Shown here: positions 36,722 through 45,511 of the stretch, piece after piece
Numbering within the stretch: the stretch's first letter is position 1
Layout: each line of letters starts with the position of its first letter
NCBI GenBank assembly: GCA_012033255.1
Contig: JAAUSF010000028.1
Location: 1-48,710, forward strand
Source: Cyanobacteria bacterium RU_5_0
GTDB taxonomy: Bacteria > Cyanobacteriota > Cyanobacteriia > Elainellales > Elainellaceae
DNA: 48,710 nucleotides
Direction of reading: 5' to 3'
The notes under the pieces: model-generated
The model's database searches: none
What the model was told of the DNA's origin: nothing
What the model saw: the letters and a program-made list of their open reading frames with translations, nothing else
Made by a program: the position numbers and the translations under genes

Positions 36722-38758
36722 CTATGTCACCAAGAGAACAGTTTGTTCATCTGGTTTTGATTTGGGATTGATAATTTTTATTTTATTTTCTTGGCAAAGT
36801 TGAGCAATTAATTGGTCAATTTGTGTCTCGTCTAGTTCAGAAAAATGATGAAGGGTATTATCCTTTAAGGTTCTCTGCCCCATAAAGTGTTGCGTTTTCA
36901 CTAAATTGAACAGATAGTTTTTGACGGGCTGTAAGTCTAATTCTTTCGATGCCAGGTCTGTAGTTCTTCTAGCAATAATGTCTAGGTCTTGAAGCAAATG
37001 GCAATCATGCATTACTTCGGATTCACGGGTTAGCCATTCCAATTCTTTGAGACTAATGATTTTGCCATCAAGAATTACTTCATGTGCTAACACAGAGTTG
37101 ACTAAACTATGATACGTTGCTAGTTTTTGAACAGAAGCCAAATCTGGTTTAATATGAGGATGCCGAGTTCCTGTAAAATTTCTTCTATAGATTTGATTTC
37201 CGGCGAGTCCTATGTGCCCGACTGCTGCGGCACGAATTAAGTACAGAATTTGGCATGAATTCCTGCCGATCGCTCTCTGACACGCATTCATTACATGATA
37301 GAACGTTGTCATATTTGCATCTTCTGCCCAAACAATTCCTATACTTTCTTTCTGATGCGATCGTTGATAGCTCAAAGAATAGCCAGCATATCTTCCTGAT
37401 AAGAGCTTCGGTCTAATCTCGATCGCTTCTAGGGCTGCCAATACTTCTTGCAGCATCCGAATCAGTTCAGGTGCAGAAAACAGCGAAATCTTAGTTACTT
37501 TCCCTTGGGCTTTCTTGAATTCCTGCTGCCACAACAGTTGAAATTCGGCTGAAATTGTATTACCTTGAACAACCTTTGATTGGGAAGTCGTAGATGTTTC
37601 TTTAGCAACAAAAGGTGAAATTTTTTCTTTGTAATCCTGATATTCTTTGCGACCAAGTTGGATCACATATCTAGGCAGCGTTTTGCCACCCGGATATCTT
37701 CCCTCTAGCATCTGTCGAGTTAAAGGAAAGATGGGGGAATCTGGTGTTGGATTAGCCTCTGCATGAAGTGGCTTCAGTTGATAAGCCCAGAGTGCTTCTG
37801 ATTGCTCTAATGAAATTGACTTTAGCTGAACTAGCAAATGAATTCTAGCTCTATCCGCTTGCTGGATACGATTGACATTTTGCTTCCAAGTATTCGTGAT
37901 GATACTAATCACCACTAAGAAGTTTTTCAGATTTTCGTTATGAACAATTGTATTGACATTAAAAAGGGATTGAAAGTCTTGTGCGCCGTCTGAACTGCGA
38001 GGAATATTATCCAACTGATCAAAACATAGAACGAGCGGCTGAGTTTCAGTAGCAATTTTGCCAAAGTTTGCCAAAATATTTTTAGCCGCATCTTCTGTTT
38101 CAATGCAGTGTTTAACCTTTAAAGCTTGCATTGATTCTTCGCTAAGATCATCGCCTCGTAACCAATCACAGGCAAGCGGATATAACTCTGGATCAGTCAG
38201 ATCATGCAAGACTCCGAAAAAAATATCTGCGTTATAAATACTTGCCTGCCGATAGGTATCTCTGAGATGCTTGATGAATTTTTGGCGATCGCTTTGTAAT
38301 AATTGCCAAATATTATCATCAAAAACTCGCTGTTTGAGAGTGCGTTTAGTAAAAGCAGATAACCCCTTCAGCCAAAGCATCAATTGAGATTCTTGTTGAC
38401 CCTCCGGAATATGCATTAAGCTATCGACGGTATATCGAAGGATATGTCGCCAGATGAAGTCACTATCCGCCCACGGACCAATATATGCAAAAAAAGCTTT
38501 AGCATTAAGAGTTCGTTTTAACCGACCCAGCAAGTAGCTTTTGCCGGAACCAGAATCACCTGCCAACAAAACAGTACGACTGCCATGATCGGTGATAACC
38601 AGGTCTAGTGATGCTTCAATCTGAGCAATTTCCTTTTGATGAATTGACTCAACCGTCTGCGTCGAATTTTGTTGCTCTCCCCAAAAATTGCCAGGTTTCG
38701 GATTAACTTGGTCAAACGGATTAATTTTTTGTACGATTAGGGCATCAATAGATGGCAT
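36722..38758 (-). CDS. ORC/STAND-like P-loop ATPase, middle gene of the nuclease-motor operon
   Basis: 678 residues. Walker A GDSGSGKS at 67-74, following IHQKEIAQIEASLDLVI as in AAA+ ATPases that open with a helix before the P-loop. Walker B LVLCFDQLDN at ~243-252 and an Asn/Thr sensor region VVISIITNTW near 284 follow. The region 425-560 (LFSAPELIRMLQEVLAAL, SIGIVWAEDANMTTFYHVMNACQRAI) may be an additional alpha/beta domain. The end (about 590-678) looks like winged-helix material (LKELEWLTRESEVM, DETQIDQLIAQLCQENKIKI). I do not recognise a named family. ORC1/Cdc6-like or STAND ATPase fits the motifs. It follows the wHTH gene after 43 bases and precedes the fusion gene by 19, so the three products probably work together. 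Confidence 0.82.
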   Translation of the reverse strand: MPSIDALIVQKINPFDQVNPKPGNFWGEQQNSTQTVESIHQKEIAQIEASLDLVITDHGSRTVLLAGDSGSGKSYLLGRLKRTLNAKAFFAYIGPWADSDFIWRHILRYTVDSLMHIPEGQQESQLMLWLKGLSAFTKRTLKQRVFDDNIWQLLQSDRQKFIKHLRDTYRQASIYNADIFFGVLHDLTDPELYPLACDWLRGDDLSEESMQALKVKHCIETEDAAKNILANFGKIATETQPLVLCFDQLDNIPRSSDGAQDFQSLFNVNTIVHNENLKNFLVVISIITNTWKQNVNRIQQADRARIHLLVQLKSISLEQSEALWAYQLKPLHAEANPTPDSPIFPLTRQMLEGRYPGGKTLPRYVIQLGRKEYQDYKEKISPFVAKETSTTSQSKVVQGNTISAEFQLLWQQEFKKAQGKVTKISLFSAPELIRMLQEVLAALEAIEIRPKLLSGRYAGYSLSYQRSHQKESIGIVWAEDANMTTFYHVMNACQRAIGRNSCQILYLIRAAAVGHIGLAGNQIYRRNFTGTRHPHIKPDLASVQKLATYHSLVNSVLAHEVILDGKIISLKELEWLTRESEVMHDCHLLQDLDIIARRTTDLASKELDLQPVKNYLFNLVKTQHFMGQRTLKDNTLHHFSELDETQIDQLIAQLCQENKIKIINPKSKPDEQTVLLVT

Positions 38759-38801
38759 ACTTAAACCCTGAAAGACTGTATTGTGTTAGTTCACAATTGT
38801 G

Positions 38802-39665
38802 TTAGTTCACAGTGATGAAGAACAACGAACCGCCAACATTTTGAGGAATCCCTGCATCAATTTGTTCCGGAGTGTAAGCAGCCGCTTCTTGTAAAGAGCT
38901 AAGCTCAATGAGATCGTTTCGTTGTAGGCGATAAAGCGCCCGATCGAGTTCATCTCTAGAAAGAAGAGGTTGTACCTTTTGACGCAAATAGAAAATTGGT
39001 AAATAGTTTTCTGTCCCAAGTTCACGATCCAACTCTTTGATCACTTCTACGATCGCTTCATCACTGGGTATATCTGGTGCTTCTGAAATATGAGACTCTG
39101 AAATATGAGACGCAGGTTCAAACGAATTAGCAGAATCAGGCAGTAATTTGAGAACTCCCCGCAACTCCTTCCGTAGAAAAGTAAGGTAATTTTTTAGCAG
39201 ATCCAAACTAATCACTGGGAATTTTCCGCTCGGATTGCATTCTTCTCTCAAATATTCACGTCCTCTTTCAGTGAGCCAAACTTCTTTAATTTGAACCTTG
39301 TCAACTTTGATTAATCCCTTTGCTTCTAGATCTTGAATCACAGTTTGTCTTGCTGTTGCGGGTAATTTCCTGACTGTTCCAGGTGTAATCGATTTTTCAG
39401 CACATGCTTTAAGAACAATCAATTGCTCCTCTGAAACAGGAAATTCGGTTGTTTCTTGCTTCAGCAGAGCTTTACCAGCCGCATCAATTTTGAACTTTAT
39501 GATTTCGCGAGAATAACCTACAATTTCGCGATCGGCTAAATCTCGACAAATCTTGTCTCGTGCCGAAGCAGAAGTCTTATCGCCAAGCTGAAGCTTGCTC
39601 ACCAGAGCGCGATAATCTTCCTGACCGAGTAGCTTGAGAAGAAACTTGAGTTCGATCGATTCCAT
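38802..39665 (-). CDS. multi-winged-helix protein, first gene of the nuclease-motor operon
   Basis: 287 residues, mostly short helical units of winged-helix type. One covers about 1-72 (LLKLLGQEDYRALVSKLQLGDKTSASARDKICRDLADREIVGY), a second about 80-140 (LKACAEKSITPGTVRKLPATARQTVIQDLEAKGLIKV-VWLTERGREYL), and a third about 215-287 (YLPIFYLRQKVQPLLSRDELDRALYRLQRNDLIEL). Between them lies a Ser/Glu-rich linker with a duplicated SESHIS. It may act as a DNA-recognition or regulatory subunit. No named family is recognised. It is separated from recG upstream by 160 bases, which probably hold the operon promoter. Confidence 0.75.
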   Translation of the reverse strand: MESIELKFLLKLLGQEDYRALVSKLQLGDKTSASARDKICRDLADREIVGYSREIIKFKIDAAGKALLKQETTEFPVSEEQLIVLKACAEKSITPGTVRKLPATARQTVIQDLEAKGLIKVDKVQIKEVWLTERGREYLREECNPSGKFPVISLDLLKNYLTFLRKELRGVLKLLPDSANSFEPASHISESHISEAPDIPSDEAIVEVIKELDRELGTENYLPIFYLRQKVQPLLSRDELDRALYRLQRNDLIELSSLQEAAAYTPEQIDAGIPQNVGGSLFFITVN

Positions 39666-39825
39666 AGCAGATGCCTTAATTGGCTGGTTAAGAAATCTGG
39701 TAGTCTGTTTTTAAGCGTTGCCCTATATGCAGACTACCTCGATCCTATCTTGAACTAGCTTGAACATTGCTCACTTTAATTCTTAAAAAATAGTTTCTAC
39801 CCATCTCCGGTGAATTACACCGTCC

Positions 39826-42350
39826 TCAAGTTAAGAGGGTTCCTCCCATTAGCCGTTGATAGCGATAATCTAATTCTGCTCTCATTAACGCCCACCGTTC
39901 CAGCATTGGATCTTGTTCGATCGCCTTCTTAGCGGCTTCCCGTGCCAGTTCCAGTACTTCTTGATCGTCAACCAGACTAGCCAGCGCAAAATCAGGCAGT
40001 CCGGATTGGCGAGTGCCCAACACGGCTCCGGGACCTCGAAACCGCAAGTCCATTTCGGAGATGAAAAAGCCATCCTGCGACTGTTCCAGCACCTTCAACC
40101 GTTGCTGTGCTGTTTCTGTTTTGGAATTGTTCATCAGCAGACAGTAGGATTGGGCAGCCCCTCGACCGACTCTACCCCGCAACTGATGCAATTGAGAGAG
40201 TCCGAACCGTTCGGCGTGTTCGATCAACATTACAGTTGCGTTCGGTACATCTACCCCAACTTCCACAACGGTTGTAGAAACTAGAATTTGAGTTTGATTG
40301 TCGCGAAACTGATTAATAGCATCATCCTTCTCCGCAGAACTCATCCGACCATGAAGTAAACCCACCTTGAATTCTGGAAAGACAACTTCTTGGAGATGTT
40401 GATATTCGTCGATCGCCGATTTCAAATCTAGTTTTTCTGACTCTTCCACCAATGGCAATACCACATAGATTTGCCGCCCTTGAGCCACTTCTCGACGGAT
40501 CAGATCGTAGGCGTGAGAGCGTTCTTTTCCGGATAGCGCCGTCGTCTGAATCGCCTTCCGTCCTGGCGGTAATTCGTCAATTTGACTGACATCCAAATCT
40601 CCGTGCAGCGTCAACGCTAGCGTTCGGGGGATCGGCGTTGCAGTCATCGTCAAAACGTGCGGATAATCTCCTTTCTGCTGAAGTCGTGCCCGTTGTTGCA
40701 CCCCAAACCGATGTTGCTCATCGATCACCACCAAGCCAAGACGCTGAAACTGAACCGGATCTTCAATTAAGGCATGCGTGCGACGAGCAAGGGGAGTTCT
40801 CCAGTGGCTAATTCTGAGTGAATTTGTTTACGCTTCGAGGTTTTAGTGGAACCCGTCAATAGATCGACTGGCAAATGCAGCAGAGTAAACCAGTTCACAA
40901 GCTTGCGATAGTGCTGTTCCGCCAAGACTTCTGTTGGAGCCATCAACGCCGCCTGATAGCCAGCCTGAATCGCTGCCAAAATCGCCACCACCGCAACGAC
41001 TGTCTTACCAGAACCGACATCACCCTGCACCAACCGATTCATCGGAGTTGGCTTTTGCAAATCTGTGAGAATGTCATTCACGACTCGCTGCTGAGCATTC
41101 GTTAGCTCGAACGGCAAAACCTGATAAAACTGGTCAATGAGATGTCCGGTTGGAGCAAGCGTCGCACGGGTCTGTTCTTGTCGTTGAGCCATCCGACGTT
41201 TCAACAGTCCGAGTTGCAGATAAAAGAATTCATCGAAGACCAGCCGACGACGAGCCATATCCAAAGAATCTGAATCTGGAGGAAAGTGAAGGTTGGCGAT
41301 CGCCTCTTGTAACCCTACCAACCCATACTTTTGCCGCAATCCCTCTGGCAATGGCTCCTGTAACTGTGACACCGCAGGCAACGCCGCGACTACGGCTTTG
41401 CGAACCACATCCGCCTGTACTCCTTCCGTCAGAGGATAAACGGGTACCACTCGCCCAACTTTGAGAGAGTCGATCGACGCCTTAGAATGATCAATCACCT
41501 CGATCTGCGGATCTTCCAACGTCACACCATACTTATCCCGCTTCACCAACCCTGAAGCCGCAACCACGGCCCCCGCCGGATACATCCGCTTCTGTTGCTC
41601 TTGCCACCCGCGATTGCGGTAGCGCGTACCCGCATAAAAACGACTCAACTTCATTTGACCACTGTGATCCTGTATCAGCAGTTCAAAGATGGCGAGTTTA
41701 GCATTCCGAGGGCTATTGAAGCAATTGCAGCGTTTCACCGTTCCTACCAACGTCACCGTCTCTCCTGGCACCAGATCCCGGATATTCACCTGACGGGCAT
41801 AGTCAATGTGATCACGCGGATAGTAGTAGAGCAAATCTCGTACTGTGTATAACCCCAGCTTTGCCAGCCGTTCACTATTTTTTGAGCCAATTCCTGGCAA
41901 ATAAGTGACCGCTTGATCGAGCGTTACAGTCGCTTTGCGATCGGATTCTACCAAAGGGACAGTTCGAGGGAGTTTGGAGTGCTGAGTGCTGAGTGCTGAG
42001 TGCTGAGTGCTGAGTGCTGAGTTTGGAGTTGAAGCAGGAAAGGGATTTAAGGAATCCAATTTTTCTTCTGCTCTTGACTTCTGCTCTTCTAAAATTTGGC
42101 GCATTTGATACAAAAATCGGCGTGTCTCTGCAACAAGATGCTGACGTTGGGCAAAGTCCAAGTCTGAGTAGGTCGTGAATTCAGCCGCCAGTTCTTGAAG
42201 TTTTTGTTGATCCCTTTGAGGAAGTTCACTAGGAGGTTGATTCAGGCTAAGGCTGAGAAATTCACTGAAGCGATATTGACTGCCCATCAGGTCATTGAAC
42301 CCTCGATCAGCTTCTACAGAAAGTGCTTTTTGTAGTCTCAACCAGTCCAT
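39826..42350 (-). pseudogene. recG: ATP-dependent DNA helicase RecG, frameshifted as read
   Basis: Branch-migration helicase for stalled forks and Holliday junctions. The 5' part (42350-40767) starts MDWLRLQKALSVEADRGFNDL and carries the wedge domain (LGLYTVRDLLYYYPRDHIDY) and Walker A VQGDVGSGKTVVAV. It ends LPLLVARMP. The 3' part (about 40780-39826) resumes at ALIEDPVQFQRLGLVVIDEQHRFGVQQR with the DEQH box, TATPIPRTLALT, STTVVEVGVDVPNATVM and QLRGRVGRG. One base, probably a G, is missing at about 40780-40781; adding it gives LPLLVGTHALIED. A frame opening at 42368 adds six non-conserved residues, so ATG 42350 is preferred. A (GTGCTGA)6 repeat lies in frame in the N-terminal region. Confidence 0.93.
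41979..42020. repeat. (GTGCTGA)6 tandem repeat inside recG
   Basis: Six perfect copies of a 7-bp unit, 42 bases in total, so the reading frame of recG survives. It codes a Ser/Ala/Leu/Thr/Gln/His stretch (SALSTQH units) in the linker before KLPRTVPLVES. A change of one or two copies would break the gene. Confidence 0.85.
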
Positions 42351-42358
42351 TGAAAACT

Positions 42359-42379
42359 CAAAATTCAAAATTCAAAATT
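42359..42379. repeat. CAAAATT x3 tandem repeat before recG
   Basis: Three perfect 7-bp units between the acidic-repeat protein gene and the recG start. Of the same class as the GAGTTTT units at 6083-6115. Confidence 0.7.
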
Positions 42380-42384
42380 CAAAC

Positions 42385-43401
42385 CTATTCCTCAAACCAA
42401 CTCGATCGCCACGCGGTTTCTGCCTGAACAATGGCTCGTTCTTTGCATTTCTTTTGATAGTCTCGCCCCAGTTTATTGAGTTGAGCCGAAAGACTGCGAA
42501 TTTTCGATCGCCAAACCGTTGTTGACGAGTCAGAGAACTCAATTTCCGACAAGCGTAAGCGAACTGCCATCACTTGGGTCATGGTTGATTCTTTGTCTTC
42601 CTCGTTTTCTGTTTCAACTAGAAGATTGAGCAGATTGGGCGGGCTGACGGTTGTTTCGGATGCCAAATCTGCTTTGGCAGCGACTTCTAAGACGGGTTCT
42701 GGCAAACGACCCGGTAGAATATCTGCCTGTTGGAGGAGGCAATTAGTAGCATGGGAAAGGTCTTGGAGAACTTCGACGATATCTTCTTCTAGATGTTCTT
42801 GCCAGTGTACTAAATCTTTCAGGGTGGGAGGAGATTCAGCCAGCGATTCGTTTTCGTCAGGAGCGATCGTACTTTCTTCTGAATCAGATGCCTCTTCTAG
42901 ATGGTCTACTTTTGAGTCTGCAACAGGTGACCCACCCCTATCCTCAACTGTATCGTCATCCGCTTCATCATCCGCTTCGTCAACCATATCGTCATCTGCT
43001 TCATCATCCGCTTCATCAACCATATCGTCATCTGCTTCATCATCCATGTCGTCATCTACATCAAAGGTGGCTAAACTCTCTGCACTGGGAAGGAAGGAGT
43101 TTGAGGTATGGGATGAGTGAATCGGCTGAAGTTGCTCAATTAGCTGATTTTGAGCGTGTTTCGCCAGTTGTTGAAGCGATCGCTGAAGTCGCTGCCGTTG
43201 GTCGAGCGACAGGGTTAAGAATCTTTCTGGGTAAGCGTGGGTGCAAATATGATATGTAGCTAGAATCAATTGCTGGCGAACGGCTTGCCCAAGAGCAATG
43301 AGATATTGATGATAGGTGTGATGGAATTCTTGAATGATCACCGCTACCGACTGTTCAAGTACGGTAATTTCCTGTTCAATGCGCTCCATTGCTCTGACCA
43401 T
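42385..43401 (-). CDS. hypothetical protein with acidic repeat
   Basis: 338 residues from ATG 43401 (MVRAMERIEQEITVLEQSVAVI), with AGGAG upstream, preferred to a start at 43458. The N-terminal ~95 residues are helical (FHHTYHQYLIALGQAVRQQLILATYHICTHAYPERFLTLS). A central block repeats the 12-residue acidic unit DDEADDDMVDEA, coded by 36-bp DNA repeats at about 42950-43060. The C-terminal ~60 residues look like a coiled coil (VMAVRLRLSEIEFSDSSTTVWRSKIRSLSAQLNKLGRDYQKKCKER). Family not recognised. The gene is directly upstream of recG on the same strand, so co-transcription is likely. Confidence 0.75.
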   Translation of the reverse strand: MVRAMERIEQEITVLEQSVAVIIQEFHHTYHQYLIALGQAVRQQLILATYHICTHAYPERFLTLSLDQRQRLQRSLQQLAKHAQNQLIEQLQPIHSSHTSNSFLPSAESLATFDVDDDMDDEADDDMVDEADDEADDDMVDEADDEADDDTVEDRGGSPVADSKVDHLEEASDSEESTIAPDENESLAESPPTLKDLVHWQEHLEEDIVEVLQDLSHATNCLLQQADILPGRLPEPVLEVAAKADLASETTVSPPNLLNLLVETENEEDKESTMTQVMAVRLRLSEIEFSDSSTTVWRSKIRSLSAQLNKLGRDYQKKCKERAIVQAETAWRSSWFEE

Positions 43402-43744
43402 GATCACAATAACTCCTGCTCTCAGAATAGCGATTTTGGTAGAGGTAGTTTCTATCAAACGATGGAGAATTGGTATGGCAACTCACCTCTTTCGATGTTT
43501 CTTAAAAGTAGCGGCTTTAGTGAGGGGTGTAAAAGGGAATGGGTAACGAGCGATCGGTTTTATTTCTATCCCGATTACCCATTACCCATTACCGAGTTCT
43601 CAGAGAGATGCAGAATTGCATCTTCTACCCACTCATCCCATTTACTTCTTCTTCTTCTTAGATTTGCTTTTACCCTCAGATTTTTCAGTCTTCTCAAAGG
43701 GAGGTTTTGCCGTAGGTGCTTCATCTGATACTTCCACGGGGGTT

Positions 43745-44587
43745 CTACAGGGCTTCTTCTACAGCAGACACTTCTTCTTCCACAGGAGCTTCCACAGGAG
43801 CTTCCACGGGGGGTTCTACAGGGGCTTCTTCTACAATAGGCGCAGATGCCGCAGACGCTTCGACAGGTTCTGCATCCTCTACGTCAGCTACCATCGCAGG
43901 GATTTCAACAGGGGTTGTAGGTTTTTCTTCCGTCACCCCGGTTTGAGCCGCTACTTCGGCTGCAAAATCAGTCTCTTCTTTCTCAATGCCTTCACCCATG
44001 ACAAATCGAACGAAGCGACGAATCCGAATGTTTTCACCCAAACCCGCAATCCGCTGCTTAATCAAATCCGCTACAGTAATGCTCTGATCTTTAATGTAGG
44101 GCTGATCTACCAGAGATAGTTCTTTCAGACGTTTTTCAATTCGCCCTTCCACAATTTTCTCACGGATGTTTTGGGGTTTATTCCCCAGATCATCCCGGCC
44201 CATCTCGATCTCTTTTTCCTTAGCAATGACATCGGGTGGAATGTCTTCAACTCTGACGTATTCCACGTTGGGGCAAGCAGCAACCTGCATGGCAACATCT
44301 TTCACGAGTGCCTGGAATGCTTCGTTGCGTGCCACAAAGTCGGTCTGACAGTTAACTTCTACCAAAACGCCGACTCGTCCGCCCGTGTGGATGTAGCTGC
44401 CCACCAAGCCCTCGGCAGTGATCTTTCCGGCTTTCTTCTCCGCAGAGGTAATTCCCTTCTGGCGGAGCCATTCGATCGCCTTCTCCATGTCACCATCTGT
44501 TGCCTCTAGGGCTTTTTTGCAGTCTGCAAAGCCTGCGTTCGTCTTGTCGCGTAGCTCTTTGACGAGCTTTGCTGGTATGTCCGCCAT
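43745..44587 (-). CDS. tsf: translation elongation factor Ts, tail frameshifted as read
   Basis: Nucleotide-exchange factor for EF-Tu. 280 residues as read: [45 protein letters not shown] with the TDVGK-like region, [20 protein letters not shown] and the coiled-coil/dimerisation part. The Pro/Glu/Val repeat tail stops at SAVEEAL. The DNA beyond continues as PPVE then SDEAPTAKPPFEKTEKSEGK and a lysine run to a TAA at 43642-43644, the normal cyanobacterial end. An intact copy of the same repeat at 43801-43830 has runs of six and four G where the site at 43738-43752 has five and three, so two bases are missing. Restoring both gives a 315-residue protein. It follows rpsB by 20 bases. Between 43402 and 43641 I see no gene. 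Confidence 0.93.
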   Translation of the reverse strand: MADIPAKLVKELRDKTNAGFADCKKALEATDGDMEKAIEWLRQKGITSAEKKAGKITAEGLVGSYIHTGGRVGVLVEVNCQTDFVARNEAFQALVKDVAMQVAACPNVEYVRVEDIPPDVIAKEKEIEMGRDDLGNKPQNIREKIVEGRIEKRLKELSLVDQPYIKDQSITVADLIKQRIAGLGENIRIRRFVRFVMGEGIEKEETDFAAEVAAQTGVTEEKPTTPVEIPAMVADVEDAEPVEASAASAPIVEEAPVEPPVEAPVEAPVEEEVSAVEEAL

Positions 44588-44607
44588 TGTGTCTTAGTCC
44601 CTCATCA

Positions 44608-45393
44608 CTAGTCTTCAGTTTCCTCTTCGTCTTCAGGGAAGTCGCTATCCTCGTAGTCGAACTCTTCCTCAGCGCCTTCGTAATCTTCGTATTCCTCTTC
44701 GGCCTCAAGCTGTCCGTGGCGACCTTCATAGATCGCATCAGCCAACTTGCCTACTATAAGCTTAATCGACCGGATTGCATCATCGTTGGCAGGAATCGGA
44801 ATATCGACCGTATCAGGGTCACAGTTAGTATCCAGGAGAGAGACGATCGGAATTCCTAACTTTTGGCATTCTTGCACAGCATTATATTCCCGACGCTGAT
44901 CCACAATAACTACCACATCTGGAACTTTCCGCATTCCCCGGATGCCACCCAAATACTTTTGCAGCTTCTCCAGTTCTCGACGCAACACCGCCGCTTCTTT
45001 TTTAGGCAGCAGATCGAGTGCCCCTGTCTCTTGCCGTCGCTCTAATTCTTTCAAGCGTTCTACACGAGTTTTGATCGTTGCCCAGTTAGTGAGCATTCCG
45101 CCCAACCAACGCTGGTTCACATAATAAGAACCACATCGTAATGCTTCTTGAGCAATGATCCCAGCCGCCTGACGCTTAGTACCTACGAAGAGGGCACGTT
45201 TGCCTTGTTCAGATGCCAGGCGCAAATAACCATACGCTTCTTCCATCAGTTGGGCAGTCTGCACTAAGTCAATGATATGAACCCCATTCCGAGCCGTGTA
45301 GATGTAGGGAGACATCTTGGGATTCCAACGACGAGTTTGGTGCCCAAAGTGAACTCCAGACTCTAAAAGCTGAGCCAAACTAACAACTGGCAT
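44608..45393 (-). CDS. rpsB: 30S ribosomal protein S2
   Basis: Small-subunit protein needed for S1 binding and translation initiation. 261 residues from ATG 45393 ([27 protein letters not shown]), the conserved S2 start; an upstream codon at 45444 adds 17 non-conserved residues. An AGGAG lies about 12 bases before the ATG. The family signature [27 protein letters not shown] and the [22 protein letters not shown] region are present. The C-terminal ~45 residues form an acidic tail ([21 protein letters not shown]). Operon rpsB-tsf as usual. Confidence 0.97.
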   Translation of the reverse strand: MPVVSLAQLLESGVHFGHQTRRWNPKMSPYIYTARNGVHIIDLVQTAQLMEEAYGYLRLASEQGKRALFVGTKRQAAGIIAQEALRCGSYYVNQRWLGGMLTNWATIKTRVERLKELERRQETGALDLLPKKEAAVLRRELEKLQKYLGGIRGMRKVPDVVVIVDQRREYNAVQECQKLGIPIVSLLDTNCDPDTVDIPIPANDDAIRSIKLIVGKLADAIYEGRHGQLEAEEEYEDYEGAEEEFDYEDSDFPEDEEETED

Positions 45394-45511
45394 AAATTTT
45401 TCGTACTCCTTTCGGGTTAATCCTCCATTCAGGTGCATTTCCAAAAACCGGAAACACCCGAAATCCTGAATGTGTGAATTTAGACAACTTTTCTAGGATA
45501 GCATAAACTCA

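Noticed and set aside
34018..39665. Known Wadjet, DISARM or BREX system
   Set aside because: No SMC/JetC, no DrmA/DrmB helicase pair, and no PglX/PglZ/BrxL-like genes are seen. The domain order of the fusion protein fits none of these.
41979..42020. Tandem heptamers as a CRISPR-like array
   Set aside because: The units are contiguous with no spacers. The same is true of 2013-2047, 6083-6115, 42359-42379 and 48681-48710.
39826..42368. Two separate helicase genes in place of recG
   Set aside because: The two frames cover consecutive, non-overlapping parts of RecG, and one added base joins them without losing conserved residues.
43270..43728. 152-codon plus-strand frame beside tsf
   Set aside because: It is antisense to the start of the acidic-repeat gene and to the restored EF-Ts tail, with a composition that mirrors those genes. 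No protein family features.
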